64,000 bases of DNA, taken from positions 685,251 to 749,250 of the forward strand of contig NZ_CM009578.1 of the NCBI RefSeq assembly GCF_002993885.1, read 5' to 3'. The position numbers were made by a program, and so were the translations under genes. Under the pieces are notes generated by a model. That model was not told where the DNA came from, did no database searches, and saw only the letters and a list, made by a program, of their open reading frames with translations. This stretch comes from Sphingopyxis lindanitolerans. GTDB lineage: Bacteria; Pseudomonadota; Alphaproteobacteria; Sphingomonadales; Sphingomonadaceae. Positions 27,219 through 36,289 of the stretch are shown one piece after another; position 1 is the stretch's first letter; each line of letters starts with the position of its first letter.

Positions 27219-27812
27219 CTAGGCCTCTTCGCCATCTTTTACTAGGTCCAGCTCGCCCATCGCATCATCGAAAGCGAGGTCGACGGGGTCGAGCAAGCCG
27301 GCGGCGCGCAAATCTTCAATACCCGGCAGATCCTTGCGGCTCGCAAGGCCGAAATGTTGCAGAAAGGCGTCGGTGGTCTTGTAGATCAGCGGCCGCCCCG
27401 GCACCTCGCGCCGCCCCGCGGGGGCGATCCATTCGGCCTCCATCAAGACGTCGAGCGTCCCCTTCGACGTCTGCACGCCGCGGATCGCCTCGATCTCCGC
27501 CCGGCTGACGGGTTCGTGATAGGCGACGATCGCCAACACCTCAGCCGCCGCGCGCGATAATTTGCGCGGGTCATCGCGCTCGCGGCGCAACAGATGGGCT
27601 AGGTCGGCAGGGGTCTGGAAATGCCAATGACCGCCGCGCTCGACCAGTTCGATGCCGCTGCCCCGGTGGCGTTCGGCGATCGCGAGGATGATCGCCCGCA
27701 CCGCGCCCGGTGTCATCTCGCCACCGAAGCGCCCGGCGAGCTGACGCGCGTCGAGCGGCGCGTCGCTCGCGAACAACATCGCCTCTATTGCGCGTTCGAG
27801 ATCGTCGATCAT
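27219..27812 (-). CDS. scpB: Segregation and condensation protein B
   Basis: The 197-residue winged-helix kite subunit of the bacterial SMC complex. LSRAAAEVLAIVAYHEPVSRAEIEAIRGV (about 84-112) is the family signature. It acts with ScpA and SMC in chromosome organisation. ATG at 27812 overlaps the scpA stop (ATGA). Confidence 0.95.
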   Translation of the reverse strand: MIDDLERAIEAMLFASDAPLDARQLAGRFGGEMTPGAVRAIILAIAERHRGSGIELVERGGHWHFQTPADLAHLLRRERDDPRKLSRAAAEVLAIVAYHEPVSRAEIEAIRGVQTSKGTLDVLMEAEWIAPAGRREVPGRPLIYKTTDAFLQHFGLASRKDLPGIEDLRAAGLLDPVDLAFDDAMGELDLVKDGEEA

Positions 27813-28591
27813 GCGGGATGTCCCATTGACGCGGCCTTCAGATAAAGCGGTTCAAACGCGCCGTCCTGCTTCAGGTCGACCCGTCCCTGCCGCGCGAGTT
27901 CGAGCGCGGCGACGAAGCTCGACGCGATCGCCGAGCGGCGCAGCGGCCCTTGATAGTCGGACGGCAGGAAATCGGACAATTCGGCCCAATCGACCTTCAT
28001 CCCAATCATTCGTTCGAGATGCTGGAGCGCGGCGTCGAGGGTGATCACCGGACGCCGCGCAACTATATGGACGACAGGTTCGGTGCGCAGCTTGACCTGA
28101 CCATAAGCGGCCAGCAGGTCATAGAGGCTCGCATCCCAGCGCCGCACCTTAACCTCGCGCAGCCCCTCCGGCTTCGCACGCAGAAAGACGTCGCGGCCGA
28201 TACGGTCGCGGGCGAGCAGCCGCGCCGCCGACTCGCGCATCGCCGCCAGACGCTGAAGACGCAGTTGCAGCCGCAGCGCCAGTTCGTCGGGCGAGGGCTC
28301 CTCGAGCGGATCCTTGGGGAGCAGCAGCGCCGATTTCAAATAGGCGAGCCACGCCGCCATCACCAGATAATCGGCCGCCACCTCTAGCTTTGCCCGCATT
28401 TCGGCGATGAAAGCCAGATATTGCTCGACAAGCTGGAGGATCGAAATCTGCCTGAGATCGACCTTCTGCCCGCGCGCGAGTGTCAGAAGCAGGTCGAGTG
28501 GGCCTTCCCAGCTCTCCAGATTGAGTTGCAGCGCATCGTCGCGCTCGGTCGCCGCCGGGGCCAATTCAAAGTCGAGCGGCAGTTCCTCCAT
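27809..28591 (-). CDS. scpA: Segregation and condensation protein A
   Basis: The 260-residue kleisin of the SMC-ScpAB condensin. The N-terminal WEGPLDLLLTLARGQKVDLRQISILQLVEQYL (about 28-60) is the ScpA signature that binds the SMC neck. The C-terminal winged-helix segment is recognisable near its end. It lies 18 bases after nagZ in the minus-strand operon. Confidence 0.96.
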   Translation of the reverse strand: MEELPLDFELAPAATERDDALQLNLESWEGPLDLLLTLARGQKVDLRQISILQLVEQYLAFIAEMRAKLEVAADYLVMAAWLAYLKSALLLPKDPLEEPSPDELALRLQLRLQRLAAMRESAARLLARDRIGRDVFLRAKPEGLREVKVRRWDASLYDLLAAYGQVKLRTEPVVHIVARRPVITLDAALQHLERMIGMKVDWAELSDFLPSDYQGPLRRSAIASSFVAALELARQGRVDLKQDGAFEPLYLKAASMGHPA

Positions 28592-28609
28592 CGGCGGATC
28601 AGGCCCCGA

Positions 28610-29617
28610 TCACGCGAGCGCCAGCAGCGCGTCGCGCTGGTCGATGAGTACCGCGAACTGACGCGGGTCATGCGCGCCCGAAATCCGGTCCATCGCGCCT
28701 TCGAGCCGCGCGCGCGAAAGGGTGCTGATCGGGTCGAGCGCCTTTGCGATGCCGATCATGTCGTCCATCTTCGCCCAGCAATTGAGCGCGATGTCGCACC
28801 CCGCGGCGATCGCATCGGCGGCGCGCGACGGAACATTGCCCGACAACGCCTTCATGTCGAGGTCGTCGGTCATCAGCAGGCCGTGGAACCCGACGCGCTG
28901 GCGGATCACACCGTCGATGACGGTCGGCGACAGCGTTGCGGGCAGATCCCGGTCCCACGCATCGAAAACGACGTGGCAAGTCATCGCCATCGCCGCATCG
29001 CGCAGCGCCGCAAAAGGCGCGAGGTCGCTTTGCAGATCATGGTCGGACGCGGTGACCGTCGGCAGCGCTTCGTGCGTGTCGAGCATCGCGCGGCCGTGGC
29101 CGGGAATATGTTTGACGACACCGACGACGCCACCGTCCTGAAGTCCGTTCAGAATCGCGCGGCCGAGCGCCGCGACACGCATCGGTTCGCTACCGAGAGC
29201 GCGGTCGCCGATCACGTCGCTCGCGCCCGGCTGGCGCACGTCGAGCAACGGCAGGCAATCGACGCTGATCCCGACCTCGGCGAGCATGAAGGCAAGCGCC
29301 ATCGCATTGAGCCGCGCCGCCTCGATCGCGCTGGCGGGCGCGCGTTCGTACAGTGCATCGAACGCCGCGCCGCTCGGAAAATCGGGCCATTCGGGAGCCT
29401 TCATGCGCGCAACCCGGCCGCCTTCCTGATCGATCAGGATCGGCAGGCCGGCGCGCCCGTCGAGGCTGCGCAGATCGTCGGTCAGGCGCCGAAGCTGCTC
29501 GCGGTTCTCGATATTGCGGCCGAACAGAATATAGCCCGCAGGGTCGCTGTCGCGGAAGAAGGCGCGCTCGTCGTCGGTCAGGGTCAGGCCCGAAAGGCCG
29601 AAAATCGCGGGTATCAT
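28610..29617 (-). CDS. nagZ: Beta-N-acetylhexosaminidase NagZ (family 3)
   Basis: A cytoplasmic glycosidase that removes GlcNAc from anhydro-muropeptides in cell-wall recycling. The 335-residue protein has KHIPGHG (169-175), then H182 (general acid/base loop), and the nucleophile aspartate in LLMTDDLDM (about 251). The family 3 start ILFGRNIENREQL is also present. It sits inside the argS-SPOR-nagZ-scpAB-tatABC run. Confidence 0.95.
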   Translation of the reverse strand: MIPAIFGLSGLTLTDDERAFFRDSDPAGYILFGRNIENREQLRRLTDDLRSLDGRAGLPILIDQEGGRVARMKAPEWPDFPSGAAFDALYERAPASAIEAARLNAMALAFMLAEVGISVDCLPLLDVRQPGASDVIGDRALGSEPMRVAALGRAILNGLQDGGVVGVVKHIPGHGRAMLDTHEALPTVTASDHDLQSDLAPFAALRDAAMAMTCHVVFDAWDRDLPATLSPTVIDGVIRQRVGFHGLLMTDDLDMKALSGNVPSRAADAIAAGCDIALNCWAKMDDMIGIAKALDPISTLSRARLEGAMDRISGAHDPRQFAVLIDQRDALLALA

Positions 29618-29711
29618 CGTGCGTCAACCTCCATCGGCCGGCGCCCCCTAATGCCTGACATGGCATGGCGGGGGGAATGAACCAATGCCCTCTGCGGCCA
29701 AACGGGCCGAA

Positions 29712-30506
29712 TCAGCGGACGACGACGCAATTTTCACCCGCGACGCGCAATTTGGCGCAGAGCGAAGCCGCGTTGGCGGCGCTGCCCGCCGAGGCGCGGA
29801 GCCGATAGACGGTGCCCGATCCGACCTTTGCCGGCGACACCGACTTGCCGAGATCGGCGAGATAGGGAAAGCGTTTCGACAGATTGGTCCAGGCCTTCGT
29901 CGCCGCGCCTTCGCTGCTGAACGCGCCGAGCTGGATCGTCGCCGAACCGCCCGCCTGCGCCTTGTCCTTCGTCGCGGCATCGTCGGTCTTGACCGACATC
30001 GCGGCGGGCTTGGGCTTGCCCCCGTCGGCGACCGCGATGCGCGCCGCCTCGGCCTTCGCCGCGGCCGCCTTTTCGCTGTCGGCCTTCGCCTTTTCAGCCT
30101 TCGCGGCCGCTTCGCGCTCGGCCGGGGTTACCGCGGGTTCTTCGGGCATCCGCGTCGGGTCGACCTTGCCCGCCGGCACCGCACCCTCGGTTGCGGCAAA
30201 GCTCGCAGCGCCCTCGCCCTCGAACGTCCTGGCGCCGTCGGTTTTCGGCGCGACCTTGTAATCGCCCTGCTGCGCCGCGATCAATTCGCCCTGCCCGCGG
30301 GCGCCGCCATTCTGGAGCCACCACAGCGCGCCGAGCACGGCGCCGATCAGCAGCAGCCCGCCGAGCACCATCACCAGCAGGCGGACCGGCGATACCTCGC
30401 CATCCTCCTCATAGCCGTCGGCAGCCTCCAGCCAGGGAAGACGGCCCTCGTCGTCGAGGCCTAATCCCGCGCCGTGGTCCGTTCCCCCCGTGTCCTCCGC
30501 CATCAA
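29712..30506 (-). CDS. SPOR-domain membrane protein
   Basis: A 264-residue protein with a cytosolic acidic N-terminus, one membrane helix (about 44-65), an Ala/Lys-rich linker and a C-terminal SPOR domain (about 185-264: ATIQLGAFSSEGAATKAW ... VYRLRASAG). SPOR domains bind denuded glycan strands at the division septum, so it is likely septal, FtsN- or DamX-like in layout. ATG at 30506 overlaps the argS stop (ATGA). Confidence 0.88.
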   Translation of the reverse strand: MMAEDTGGTDHGAGLGLDDEGRLPWLEAADGYEEDGEVSPVRLLVMVLGGLLLIGAVLGALWWLQNGGARGQGELIAAQQGDYKVAPKTDGARTFEGEGAASFAATEGAVPAGKVDPTRMPEEPAVTPAEREAAAKAEKAKADSEKAAAAKAEAARIAVADGGKPKPAAMSVKTDDAATKDKAQAGGSATIQLGAFSSEGAATKAWTNLSKRFPYLADLGKSVSPAKVGSGTVYRLRASAGSAANAASLCAKLRVAGENCVVVR

Positions 30507-32230
30507 CTCATCTCCTCGAGCGCCTCGACCCCCATCAGGTGGAGCCCGTTTCGGACAACCTGCCCGATTCCGTCCGCCAAATAAAGGCGCGTCGCGGTCA
30601 GTTCGGGATCATCTGCCAAAATGACACGTGCGTCGGGCCGGTCATTGCCCATATTCCACCAGGCATGAAAAGCGGCGGCGACGTCGCCGAGATAGAAAGC
30701 GACACGGTGCGGCTCGCGCGCCGAGGCCGCCGATTCGACGATCCGCGGGAATTGCACGAGTAGCTTGACGAGACCGAGCTCATGATCGTCGAGCCGCGCC
30801 GGGTTCGGCGCCGCGGCCGCGATACCCGCTTCGGCGAGCTTGCGCTTCAGCGACGCGATCCGTGCATGGGCATATTGGACATAGAAGACCGGGTTGTCAC
30901 GCGACGCCTCGACGACCTTGGCAAAGTCGAAATCCATCTGTGCGTCGGCCTTGCGCGTCAGCATGGTGAAGCGCACCGCATCCTTGCCGACCTCGTCGAC
31001 GATATCGGCGAGAGTGACGAAATTGCCCGCGCGCTTCGACATTTTGAACGGCTCGCCATTTTTGAGCAGCCGGACCATCTGGACCAGCTTCACGTCGAAG
31101 CGCGTCTTGCCGCCGGTCAGCGCCGCGACCGCCGCCTTGATTCGCTTGACCGTGCCGGCATGGTCGGCGCCCCAGATGTCGATCAGCTCGTCGGCATTCT
31201 GGCTTTTCTGGAAATGATAGGCGAGATCGGCACCGAAATAGGTCCAGCTGCCGTCCGATTTCTTGATCGGGCGGTCCTGATCGTCGCCAAACCGCGTCGA
31301 ACGGAACAGCGGCAGTTCGACCGGCTCCCAATCCTCGGGCGTCTCACCCTTCGGGGCTTCAAGCTGACCGTCATAGACGAGGTCATGCTCGCGCAGCCAT
31401 TTTTCGGCGGCGGCGGGCTTGCCCTCGGCCTGCAATTCGGCCTCCGACGAAAACAGGTCGTGATGGATGCCGAGCTTGGCGAGATCGTCGCGGATCATGT
31501 CCATCATCGCGCTGACCGCCTCGGCGCGGAACAGGCCGATCCACGCGCTTTCGGGCGCGCCGACATAACGGTCGCCATATTCGGCAGCGAGCTTTTCGGC
31601 GACGGGCTTCAGATAGTCGCCGGGGTACAGCCCCTCGGGAATCGCGCCGACCTCCTCACCCAGCGCCTCGCGGTAACGCATGTGGACCGACCGCGCGAGG
31701 ACATCCACCTGTGCGCCCGCGTCGTTGACATAATATTCGCGGGTGACCCGATGCCCCGCATATTCGAGCAACGCGGCGAGCGCGTCGCCGACGACCGCGC
31801 CGCGGCAATGGCCGACGTGCATTGGGCCGGTGGGGTTGGCGGAGACGTATTCGACGTTGACGCTACGCCCCTCCCCCATCGCCGAACGGCCGTAATCGCC
31901 GCCCTCGGCGTGGATCAGCGCGAGTTCGTCGCGCCAGCTTGCGTCGGCGACGCGCAGGTTGATGAAGCCGGGGCCGGCGACGCTCGCCTCGGTCACTTCG
32001 TCCAGCGCACCCAGTTCGGCGACGAGGAGTTCGGCCAGCGCGCGCGGATTGGTGCCCGCGGGCTTGGCGAGGACCATCGCGGCGTTGGTCGCGACATCGC
32101 CGTGCGACGGATCGCGCGGCGGCTCGATGCTGATCGTGCCGCGGTCGAGCCCGGCAGGAAGCGCGTCGCGCGCCACCAGCGCGTCGAGCGCGGCGTCGAT
32201 ATGGTCGGAAAAGCGGCTGAACAGGGTCAC
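30503..32230 (-). CDS. argS: Arginine-tRNA ligase
   Basis: A class Ia synthetase of 575 residues. The N-terminal Add-1 domain precedes YVSANPTGPMHVGHCRGA (the HIGH motif as HVGH), and the KMSKRAGN loop (KMSKS-type) is present, which many ArgRS lack. The C-terminal anticodon-binding helices are complete. It heads the minus-strand operon down to tatC. Confidence 0.97.
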   Translation of the reverse strand: MTLFSRFSDHIDAALDALVARDALPAGLDRGTISIEPPRDPSHGDVATNAAMVLAKPAGTNPRALAELLVAELGALDEVTEASVAGPGFINLRVADASWRDELALIHAEGGDYGRSAMGEGRSVNVEYVSANPTGPMHVGHCRGAVVGDALAALLEYAGHRVTREYYVNDAGAQVDVLARSVHMRYREALGEEVGAIPEGLYPGDYLKPVAEKLAAEYGDRYVGAPESAWIGLFRAEAVSAMMDMIRDDLAKLGIHHDLFSSEAELQAEGKPAAAEKWLREHDLVYDGQLEAPKGETPEDWEPVELPLFRSTRFGDDQDRPIKKSDGSWTYFGADLAYHFQKSQNADELIDIWGADHAGTVKRIKAAVAALTGGKTRFDVKLVQMVRLLKNGEPFKMSKRAGNFVTLADIVDEVGKDAVRFTMLTRKADAQMDFDFAKVVEASRDNPVFYVQYAHARIASLKRKLAEAGIAAAAPNPARLDDHELGLVKLLVQFPRIVESAASAREPHRVAFYLGDVAAAFHAWWNMGNDRPDARVILADDPELTATRLYLADGIGQVVRNGLHLMGVEALEEMS

Positions 32231-32297
32231 GGGGGATCCTATCTCTCGGTCAAAACGGGTTGGCGGGCGCCCTAACCCAGGTTGGGCAACGCGAAAA

Positions 32298-32329
32298 GCC
32301 CTGCGCCGCCCCTATCGGCGCCGCAGGGC
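32298..32329 (-). terminator. Terminator downstream of the lipoprotein gene
   Basis: gccctgcg (32298-32305) pairs with cgcagggc (32322-32329), and additional ggcg/cgcc pairs close the loop. Read on the minus strand the stem is followed by ttttc, and on the plus strand by aaaaag. It stops transcription from the lipoprotein gene before argS. Confidence 0.75.
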
Positions 32330-32369
32330 AAAAAGAAAAGCGAACGGCGCCGACCGCCGCCGCCGAGGT

Positions 32370-33044
32370 CTATCGTCGGACGTTATATTCGAGCTGGTCC
32401 TGCGTCAGCTGGAAACCGACGAGCAATTCAAAGCTCGCGCGCTGCACCGCAGCGCGCACTTCGGGGATGCTCAACGGGTCGATCGCGGCATCCTCTTCGC
32501 CCGCCTTGCGCTTGCGCGTGATGCGTTCGCGGATGTCGTCGGGCAGCGTCGCCGCCGCGCGATCGACATAGGCGGCCGCCTGGCCGTGCCCGGTGCCGCG
32601 TAGCTGGCCTTCGGCAAAGCTGACCGTAACCTGCCCGACGCGCTTGGCGACGACGGCGGTGCCGCCCTGCACGACGGTCGAGAAATAGGGCAGCGTCACC
32701 GTCCGCGCCGGTCCCGCGTCGCGGCGCGTCGCCATCACGTCGAAATCGGCGAGCTGATAGACTTTCTCGGCCTGGTCATTGCATTGCGGGGTGACGTGGG
32801 TGATCGTCGCGACGACGTCGATCGCGCGCGCGTCGCGGCTGGTCGCCGGGTCGAACAGGGTGATATCGCCGGTATAGGCGGGGACGGCGACCGCCGGACA
32901 GGTGCTGCGCGACGCGGTGATACCGGCACCGGCGCCCGACACGTCGATTTCATTATCCTTCGCGCAGCCGGCCGCCGTCACCAGAGCTGCGCTCCCGCAC
33001 AGCATGGCGACGAGTTTGCGGGACGAAGAGGAGATGAACATCAT
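32370..33044 (-). CDS. Uncharacterised lipoprotein
   Basis: A 224-residue protein with a signal peptide ending in the lipobox TAAGC (cysteine about 26) and a mature domain rich in beta-type segments (DITLFDPATSRDARAIDVVATITHV...). I recognise no named family. It is presumably membrane-attached in the periplasm. ATG at 33044 (MMFISSSSRK) is preferred over the TTG at 33062. It is divergent from ispH. Confidence 0.7.
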   Translation of the reverse strand: MMFISSSSRKLVAMLCGSAALVTAAGCAKDNEIDVSGAGAGITASRSTCPAVAVPAYTGDITLFDPATSRDARAIDVVATITHVTPQCNDQAEKVYQLADFDVMATRRDAGPARTVTLPYFSTVVQGGTAVVAKRVGQVTVSFAEGQLRGTGHGQAAAYVDRAAATLPDDIRERITRKRKAGEEDAAIDPLSIPEVRAAVQRASFELLVGFQLTQDQLEYNVRR

Positions 33045-33195
33045 AGCAACCGGGCTTTCCAAATCTCGGGCAGGCTCGACGAACCGACTGTCCGACGTTC
33101 CATGCGCGCCGCTTCTTATCGGCGCGATGAACGCGGCGCAACATGGACGAACCTGCTTTACCGCATATGGGCTGCTGCGCTAGAGCGCGCGGATT

Positions 33196-34170
33196 ATGAA
33201 CGCTCCCCATCCGATAGCGCGCGAAGGCGTGGAACTGGCGGTCCTGATCGCGGCGCCGCGCGGCTTTTGCGCCGGGGTGGACCGCGCCATCCGCATCGTC
33301 GAACTGGCGCTCATCCGTTTCGGCGCCCCCGTCTATGTCCGCCATGAAATCGTCCACAATCGCTATGTGGTGGAATCGCTGAAGGCCAAGGGCGCGATTT
33401 TCGTCGAATCGCTCGACCAGGTTCCCGACGGCGTCCCGGTCGTGTTCAGCGCGCACGGCGTGCCAAAGGCGGTGCCGACAAAGGCCGAGGCACGCGGGCT
33501 CGACTATATCGACGCGACCTGCCCGCTGGTGTCGAAAGTCCATCGCCAGGCCGAGCGCGCCTATGACGGGGGCCGCCATATCATCTTCGTCGGCCATGCC
33601 GGCCACCCCGAAGTGATCGGGACGCTCGGCCAGTTGCCCGACGGCGCGATGACGCTGGTCGAATCGGTCGACGACGTCGCGGCGCTGACGCCGCCCGATC
33701 CCGCCATGCTGTCGTTCCTGACCCAGACCACCTTGTCGGTCGACGACACGCGCGACATCGTCGCCGCGCTCCAGCACCGTTTCCCAGCGATCACCGGCCC
33801 GCGCGGCGAGGATATCTGCTATGCGACCTCGAACCGGCAGGATGCGGTGAAGGCGATCGCCCGCCGCTGCGACCGGATGATCGTGATCGGCGCCCCCAAC
33901 AGTTCGAACAGCCTGCGCCTTGTCGAGGTTGCCGAGCGGCTGGGCACCCCGGCGCATCTTGTCCAGCGCGGCACCGACATCGACCCGGCCTGGCTGTGCG
34001 ATATCGGCACGCTCGGCATCACCGCGGGCGCGAGCGCGCCCGAAACGCTGGTGCGCGAAGTCATCGACGCCGTCGCGGCCCACCGTCCGATCATCGAGGA
34101 TATCGTGGTGACCGCCGAGGAAAATATGGTCTTCAAACTGCCGCGCGGGCTCGATCCGGCGGCCGACTGA
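33196..34170 (+). CDS. ispH: 4-hydroxy-3-methylbut-2-enyl diphosphate reductase
   Basis: The last enzyme of the MEP isoprenoid pathway; reduces HMBPP to IPP and DMAPP. The 324-residue protein has the three Fe-S cysteines: C25 (GFCAGV), C109 (DATCPLV) and C208 ([10 protein letters not shown]). E139 in GHAGHPEV is the proton donor. Its stop forms TGATG with the thrB start, beginning an ispH-thrB-rnhA operon. Confidence 0.97.
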   Translation: MNAPHPIAREGVELAVLIAAPRGFCAGVDRAIRIVELALIRFGAPVYVRHEIVHNRYVVESLKAKGAIFVESLDQVPDGVPVVFSAHGVPKAVPTKAEARGLDYIDATCPLVSKVHRQAERAYDGGRHIIFVGHAGHPEVIGTLGQLPDGAMTLVESVDDVAALTPPDPAMLSFLTQTTLSVDDTRDIVAALQHRFPAITGPRGEDICYATSNRQDAVKAIARRCDRMIVIGAPNSSNSLRLVEVAERLGTPAHLVQRGTDIDPAWLCDIGTLGITAGASAPETLVREVIDAVAAHRPIIEDIVVTAEENMVFKLPRGLDPAAD

Positions 34171-35132
34171 TGGCGGTTTACACGCACGTCGACCCCGACG
34201 ACCTCGCCGCGCTCGTTTCCCGTTACGACATCGGGACGGTTCTTTCGTGCAAGGGAATTGCCGAGGGGGTCGAAAACAGCAATTTCCTGCTCGAGACGAC
34301 CGGCGGTCGCTTCATCCTGACGCTTTACGAAAAGCGGGTTCAGGTCGGCGACCTGCCCTTCTTCGTCGACCTGCTCGATCATCTCGCGGGCCGCGACTGT
34401 CCGATCCCGGCGATGGTCCACGACCGGGACGGCGTCGCGATCCAGGAGATCGCGGGTCGCGCCGCCTGCGTCATCCAGTTTCTGTCCGGCATATCGCCGA
34501 GCCACCCGACGCCGGGTCAGTGCGAGGCGGTCGGCGCGGCGCTCGGCGCGATGCACCGCGCCGCCGCCGGTTTTCCGGGCGGGCGCGAGAACAGCATGGG
34601 CCACCGCCATTGGCGCGCCGTCGCCGACGCGACGGGCGACCTCGACGCGGTGATTTCGGGCTTGCAGGATATCGTCGAGACCGAACTCGCCTTTCTCGAC
34701 GCGAACTGGCCCGAAGGCCTCCCCGCGCATGTCATCCACGCCGACCTCTTCCCCGACAATGTACTGATGCTCGGTGAGACGGTGACCGGACTCATCGACT
34801 TCTATTTCGCGGCGAGCGACTTTCGCGCTTATGACCTCGCGGTCACCCATGCGTCGTGGACCTTTTCCGACGACGGCAGTCGCTGCGACGCCGATCGCGC
34901 GCACGCGCTGATGCGCGGCTATGCGCGCGAGATCGCCCTGACCGAGGCCGAAATCGCCGCCCTGCCCCTGCTCGCGCGCGGGGCATCGCTGCGCTTCCTG
35001 CTCACGCGCGCGCACGACTGGGTGCATACACCCGCCGACGCGCTCGTCACGCGCAAGGACCCGGCGCCCTTTCTCAATCGCCTGCGCCGCTACCAGGCGG
35101 GCGACGCCGCCAGCCTGTTCACCGCGCCATGA
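34170..35132 (+). CDS. thrB: Homoserine kinase, APH-fold type
   Basis: Phosphorylates homoserine in threonine synthesis. This 320-residue protein is the ThrB2 type of Pseudomonas and Rhizobiales, with an aminoglycoside-phosphotransferase fold rather than [26 protein letters not shown] is the nucleotide loop, [10 protein letters not shown] (about 190-199) the catalytic loop and [16 protein letters not shown] the metal-binding segment. It overlaps ispH (TGATG) and rnhA (ATGA). Confidence 0.95.
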   Translation: MAVYTHVDPDDLAALVSRYDIGTVLSCKGIAEGVENSNFLLETTGGRFILTLYEKRVQVGDLPFFVDLLDHLAGRDCPIPAMVHDRDGVAIQEIAGRAACVIQFLSGISPSHPTPGQCEAVGAALGAMHRAAAGFPGGRENSMGHRHWRAVADATGDLDAVISGLQDIVETELAFLDANWPEGLPAHVIHADLFPDNVLMLGETVTGLIDFYFAASDFRAYDLAVTHASWTFSDDGSRCDADRAHALMRGYAREIALTEAEIAALPLLARGASLRFLLTRAHDWVHTPADALVTRKDPAPFLNRLRRYQAGDAASLFTAP

Positions 35133-35581
35133 CCGCGGGACGGACGGTAATCGTCGCCACCGACGGCGCGTGCAAGGGCAATCCCGGCCCCGGCGGCTGG
35201 GGCGCGGTGCTGCGCTGGGGCGATGTGGTGAAGACATTGTCGGGGGGCGAGCCCGACACGACGAACAATCGCATGGAGTTGATGGCGGCGATCGAAGCGC
35301 TCGCGGCGCTCAAGCGGCGGTGCCAGGTCGAACTGTCGACCGACAGCATCTATGTGCGCGACGGCATCACCAAATGGGTGCATGGCTGGCAGCGCAATGG
35401 CTGGAAGACCGCAGCAAAAAAGCCGGTCGCCAATGCCGATCTATGGCAGCGGCTTGTCGTCGAGGCGGCACGCCACGACATCGAATGGCTGTGGGTCAAG
35501 GGCCACGCCGGGCATGGCGACAATGAACTGGCCGACACGCTCGCCAGCGACGCGGCGATCGAGATCGCGCGGGCGCGCTGA
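35129..35581 (+). CDS. rnhA: Ribonuclease HI
   Basis: Cleaves RNA in RNA-DNA hybrids. The 150-residue protein has the catalytic carboxylates D12 ([16 protein letters not shown]), E50 (NNRMEL), D72 (STDS) and D136 (NELADTLA), plus H126 of the flexible loop. ATG at 35129 overlaps the thrB stop (ATGA). It is the last gene of the ispH operon. Confidence 0.97.
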   Translation: MTAGRTVIVATDGACKGNPGPGGWGAVLRWGDVVKTLSGGEPDTTNNRMELMAAIEALAALKRRCQVELSTDSIYVRDGITKWVHGWQRNGWKTAAKKPVANADLWQRLVVEAARHDIEWLWVKGHAGHGDNELADTLASDAAIEIARAR

Positions 35582-35599
35582 GCGCCCGCGCGCCTATCG

Positions 35600-35776
35600 T
35601 CACTCGGCTTCGCGAACCTCTGCCCCTGGCCCGTTCTTGAGGATCGACTCGATGGCGTTCTTCGCCGAAGCCTTGCTGCTATAGCCTTCGGTCCAGAAGA
35701 TGGATTCGCTATTATATTTGAAATAGGCGACAAATTCGCCTTTCTTGTTCTTCTTGATCTCGAAATAATGGGCCAT
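35600..35776 (-). CDS. DUF1508 (YegP-like) small protein
   Basis: A 58-residue single-repeat protein beginning MAHYFEIKKNKKGEFVAYFKYN, with FWTEGYSSKASAKNAIESI: the DUF1508 pattern. The function is unknown. ATG at 35776 has gtggagg 6 bases upstream. It faces rnhA across 18 bases and lies directly beside the MITE-like element. Confidence 0.88.
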   Translation of the reverse strand: MAHYFEIKKNKKGEFVAYFKYNSESIFWTEGYSSKASAKNAIESILKNGPGAEVREAE

Positions 35777-35817
35777 GCCATCCTCCACAGGTCGAACCGC
35801 GACGGGGGTGACGCGGC

Positions 35818-36047
35818 TTATACCAAGGTGCGGCGATCCTGACCCATGAGGATTGCCAGTCCCGTTTGCTGGCGACGCGCCGACGCTGTCCAGCAGGCGG
35901 GACTGGCAACCCGAAGGGCGGTTTCTGGCGGCTCTCGGACAGCGTCGCCTGCTCGTGACGATGAACCACATCGCCTCATCGCAGCCTCCTTGCCGAGAAA
36001 CGCCAGAAACCGTCCTCACGGGTCAGAATCACCGCACCTTGGTATAA
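35818..36047. mobile_element. MITE-like element with 28-bp terminal inverted repeats
   Basis: The ends 35818-35845 (ttataccaaggtgcgg...) and 36020-36047 (...ccgcaccttggtataa) are inverted repeats with two mismatches over 28 bases. The outermost TA could be the target duplication, as for IS630/Tc1-type transposons. The 230-base interior has no convincing gene but further inverted pairs, such as gacgctgtcc/ggacagcgtc and gccagtcccg/cgggactggc. It occupies most of the 513-base gene-free gap 35777-36289 and has no transposase, so it would need one in trans. Confidence 0.7.
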
Positions 36048-36120
36048 CCCATGGTAATCCACCTATCTCGCCGCGCAAGCGGCTAGAGCGCCGTCAGTTA
36101 AATCTGCATCACCTCAAGTC

Positions 36121-36250
36121 CGTTCGTGTCGAGCCCTTCGACTGTCTTGGCAGGCGCTCAGGATAGGCTTCGGCCTTTGGCCGTAGTCGAGACACCCATC
36201 GGCGTAGCGTTACGCCGATGGGTGTCTCGACTTCGCTCGACACGAACGGG
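36121..36250. repeat. Long hairpin repeat, family B copy 1
   Basis: The outer arms cgttcgtgtcgag / ctcgacacgaacg enclose an inner stem of 21 bp that is perfect: 36186-36206 (gtcgagacacccatcggcgta) against 36211-36231. It fills the rest of the gap before the oxidoreductase gene. Related copies lie at 56307-56387 and 60000-60071. Confidence 0.85.
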
Positions 36251-36289
36251 AAGGTGGATCAGATATAAGGCTCGCTGCACCAGATGCGA

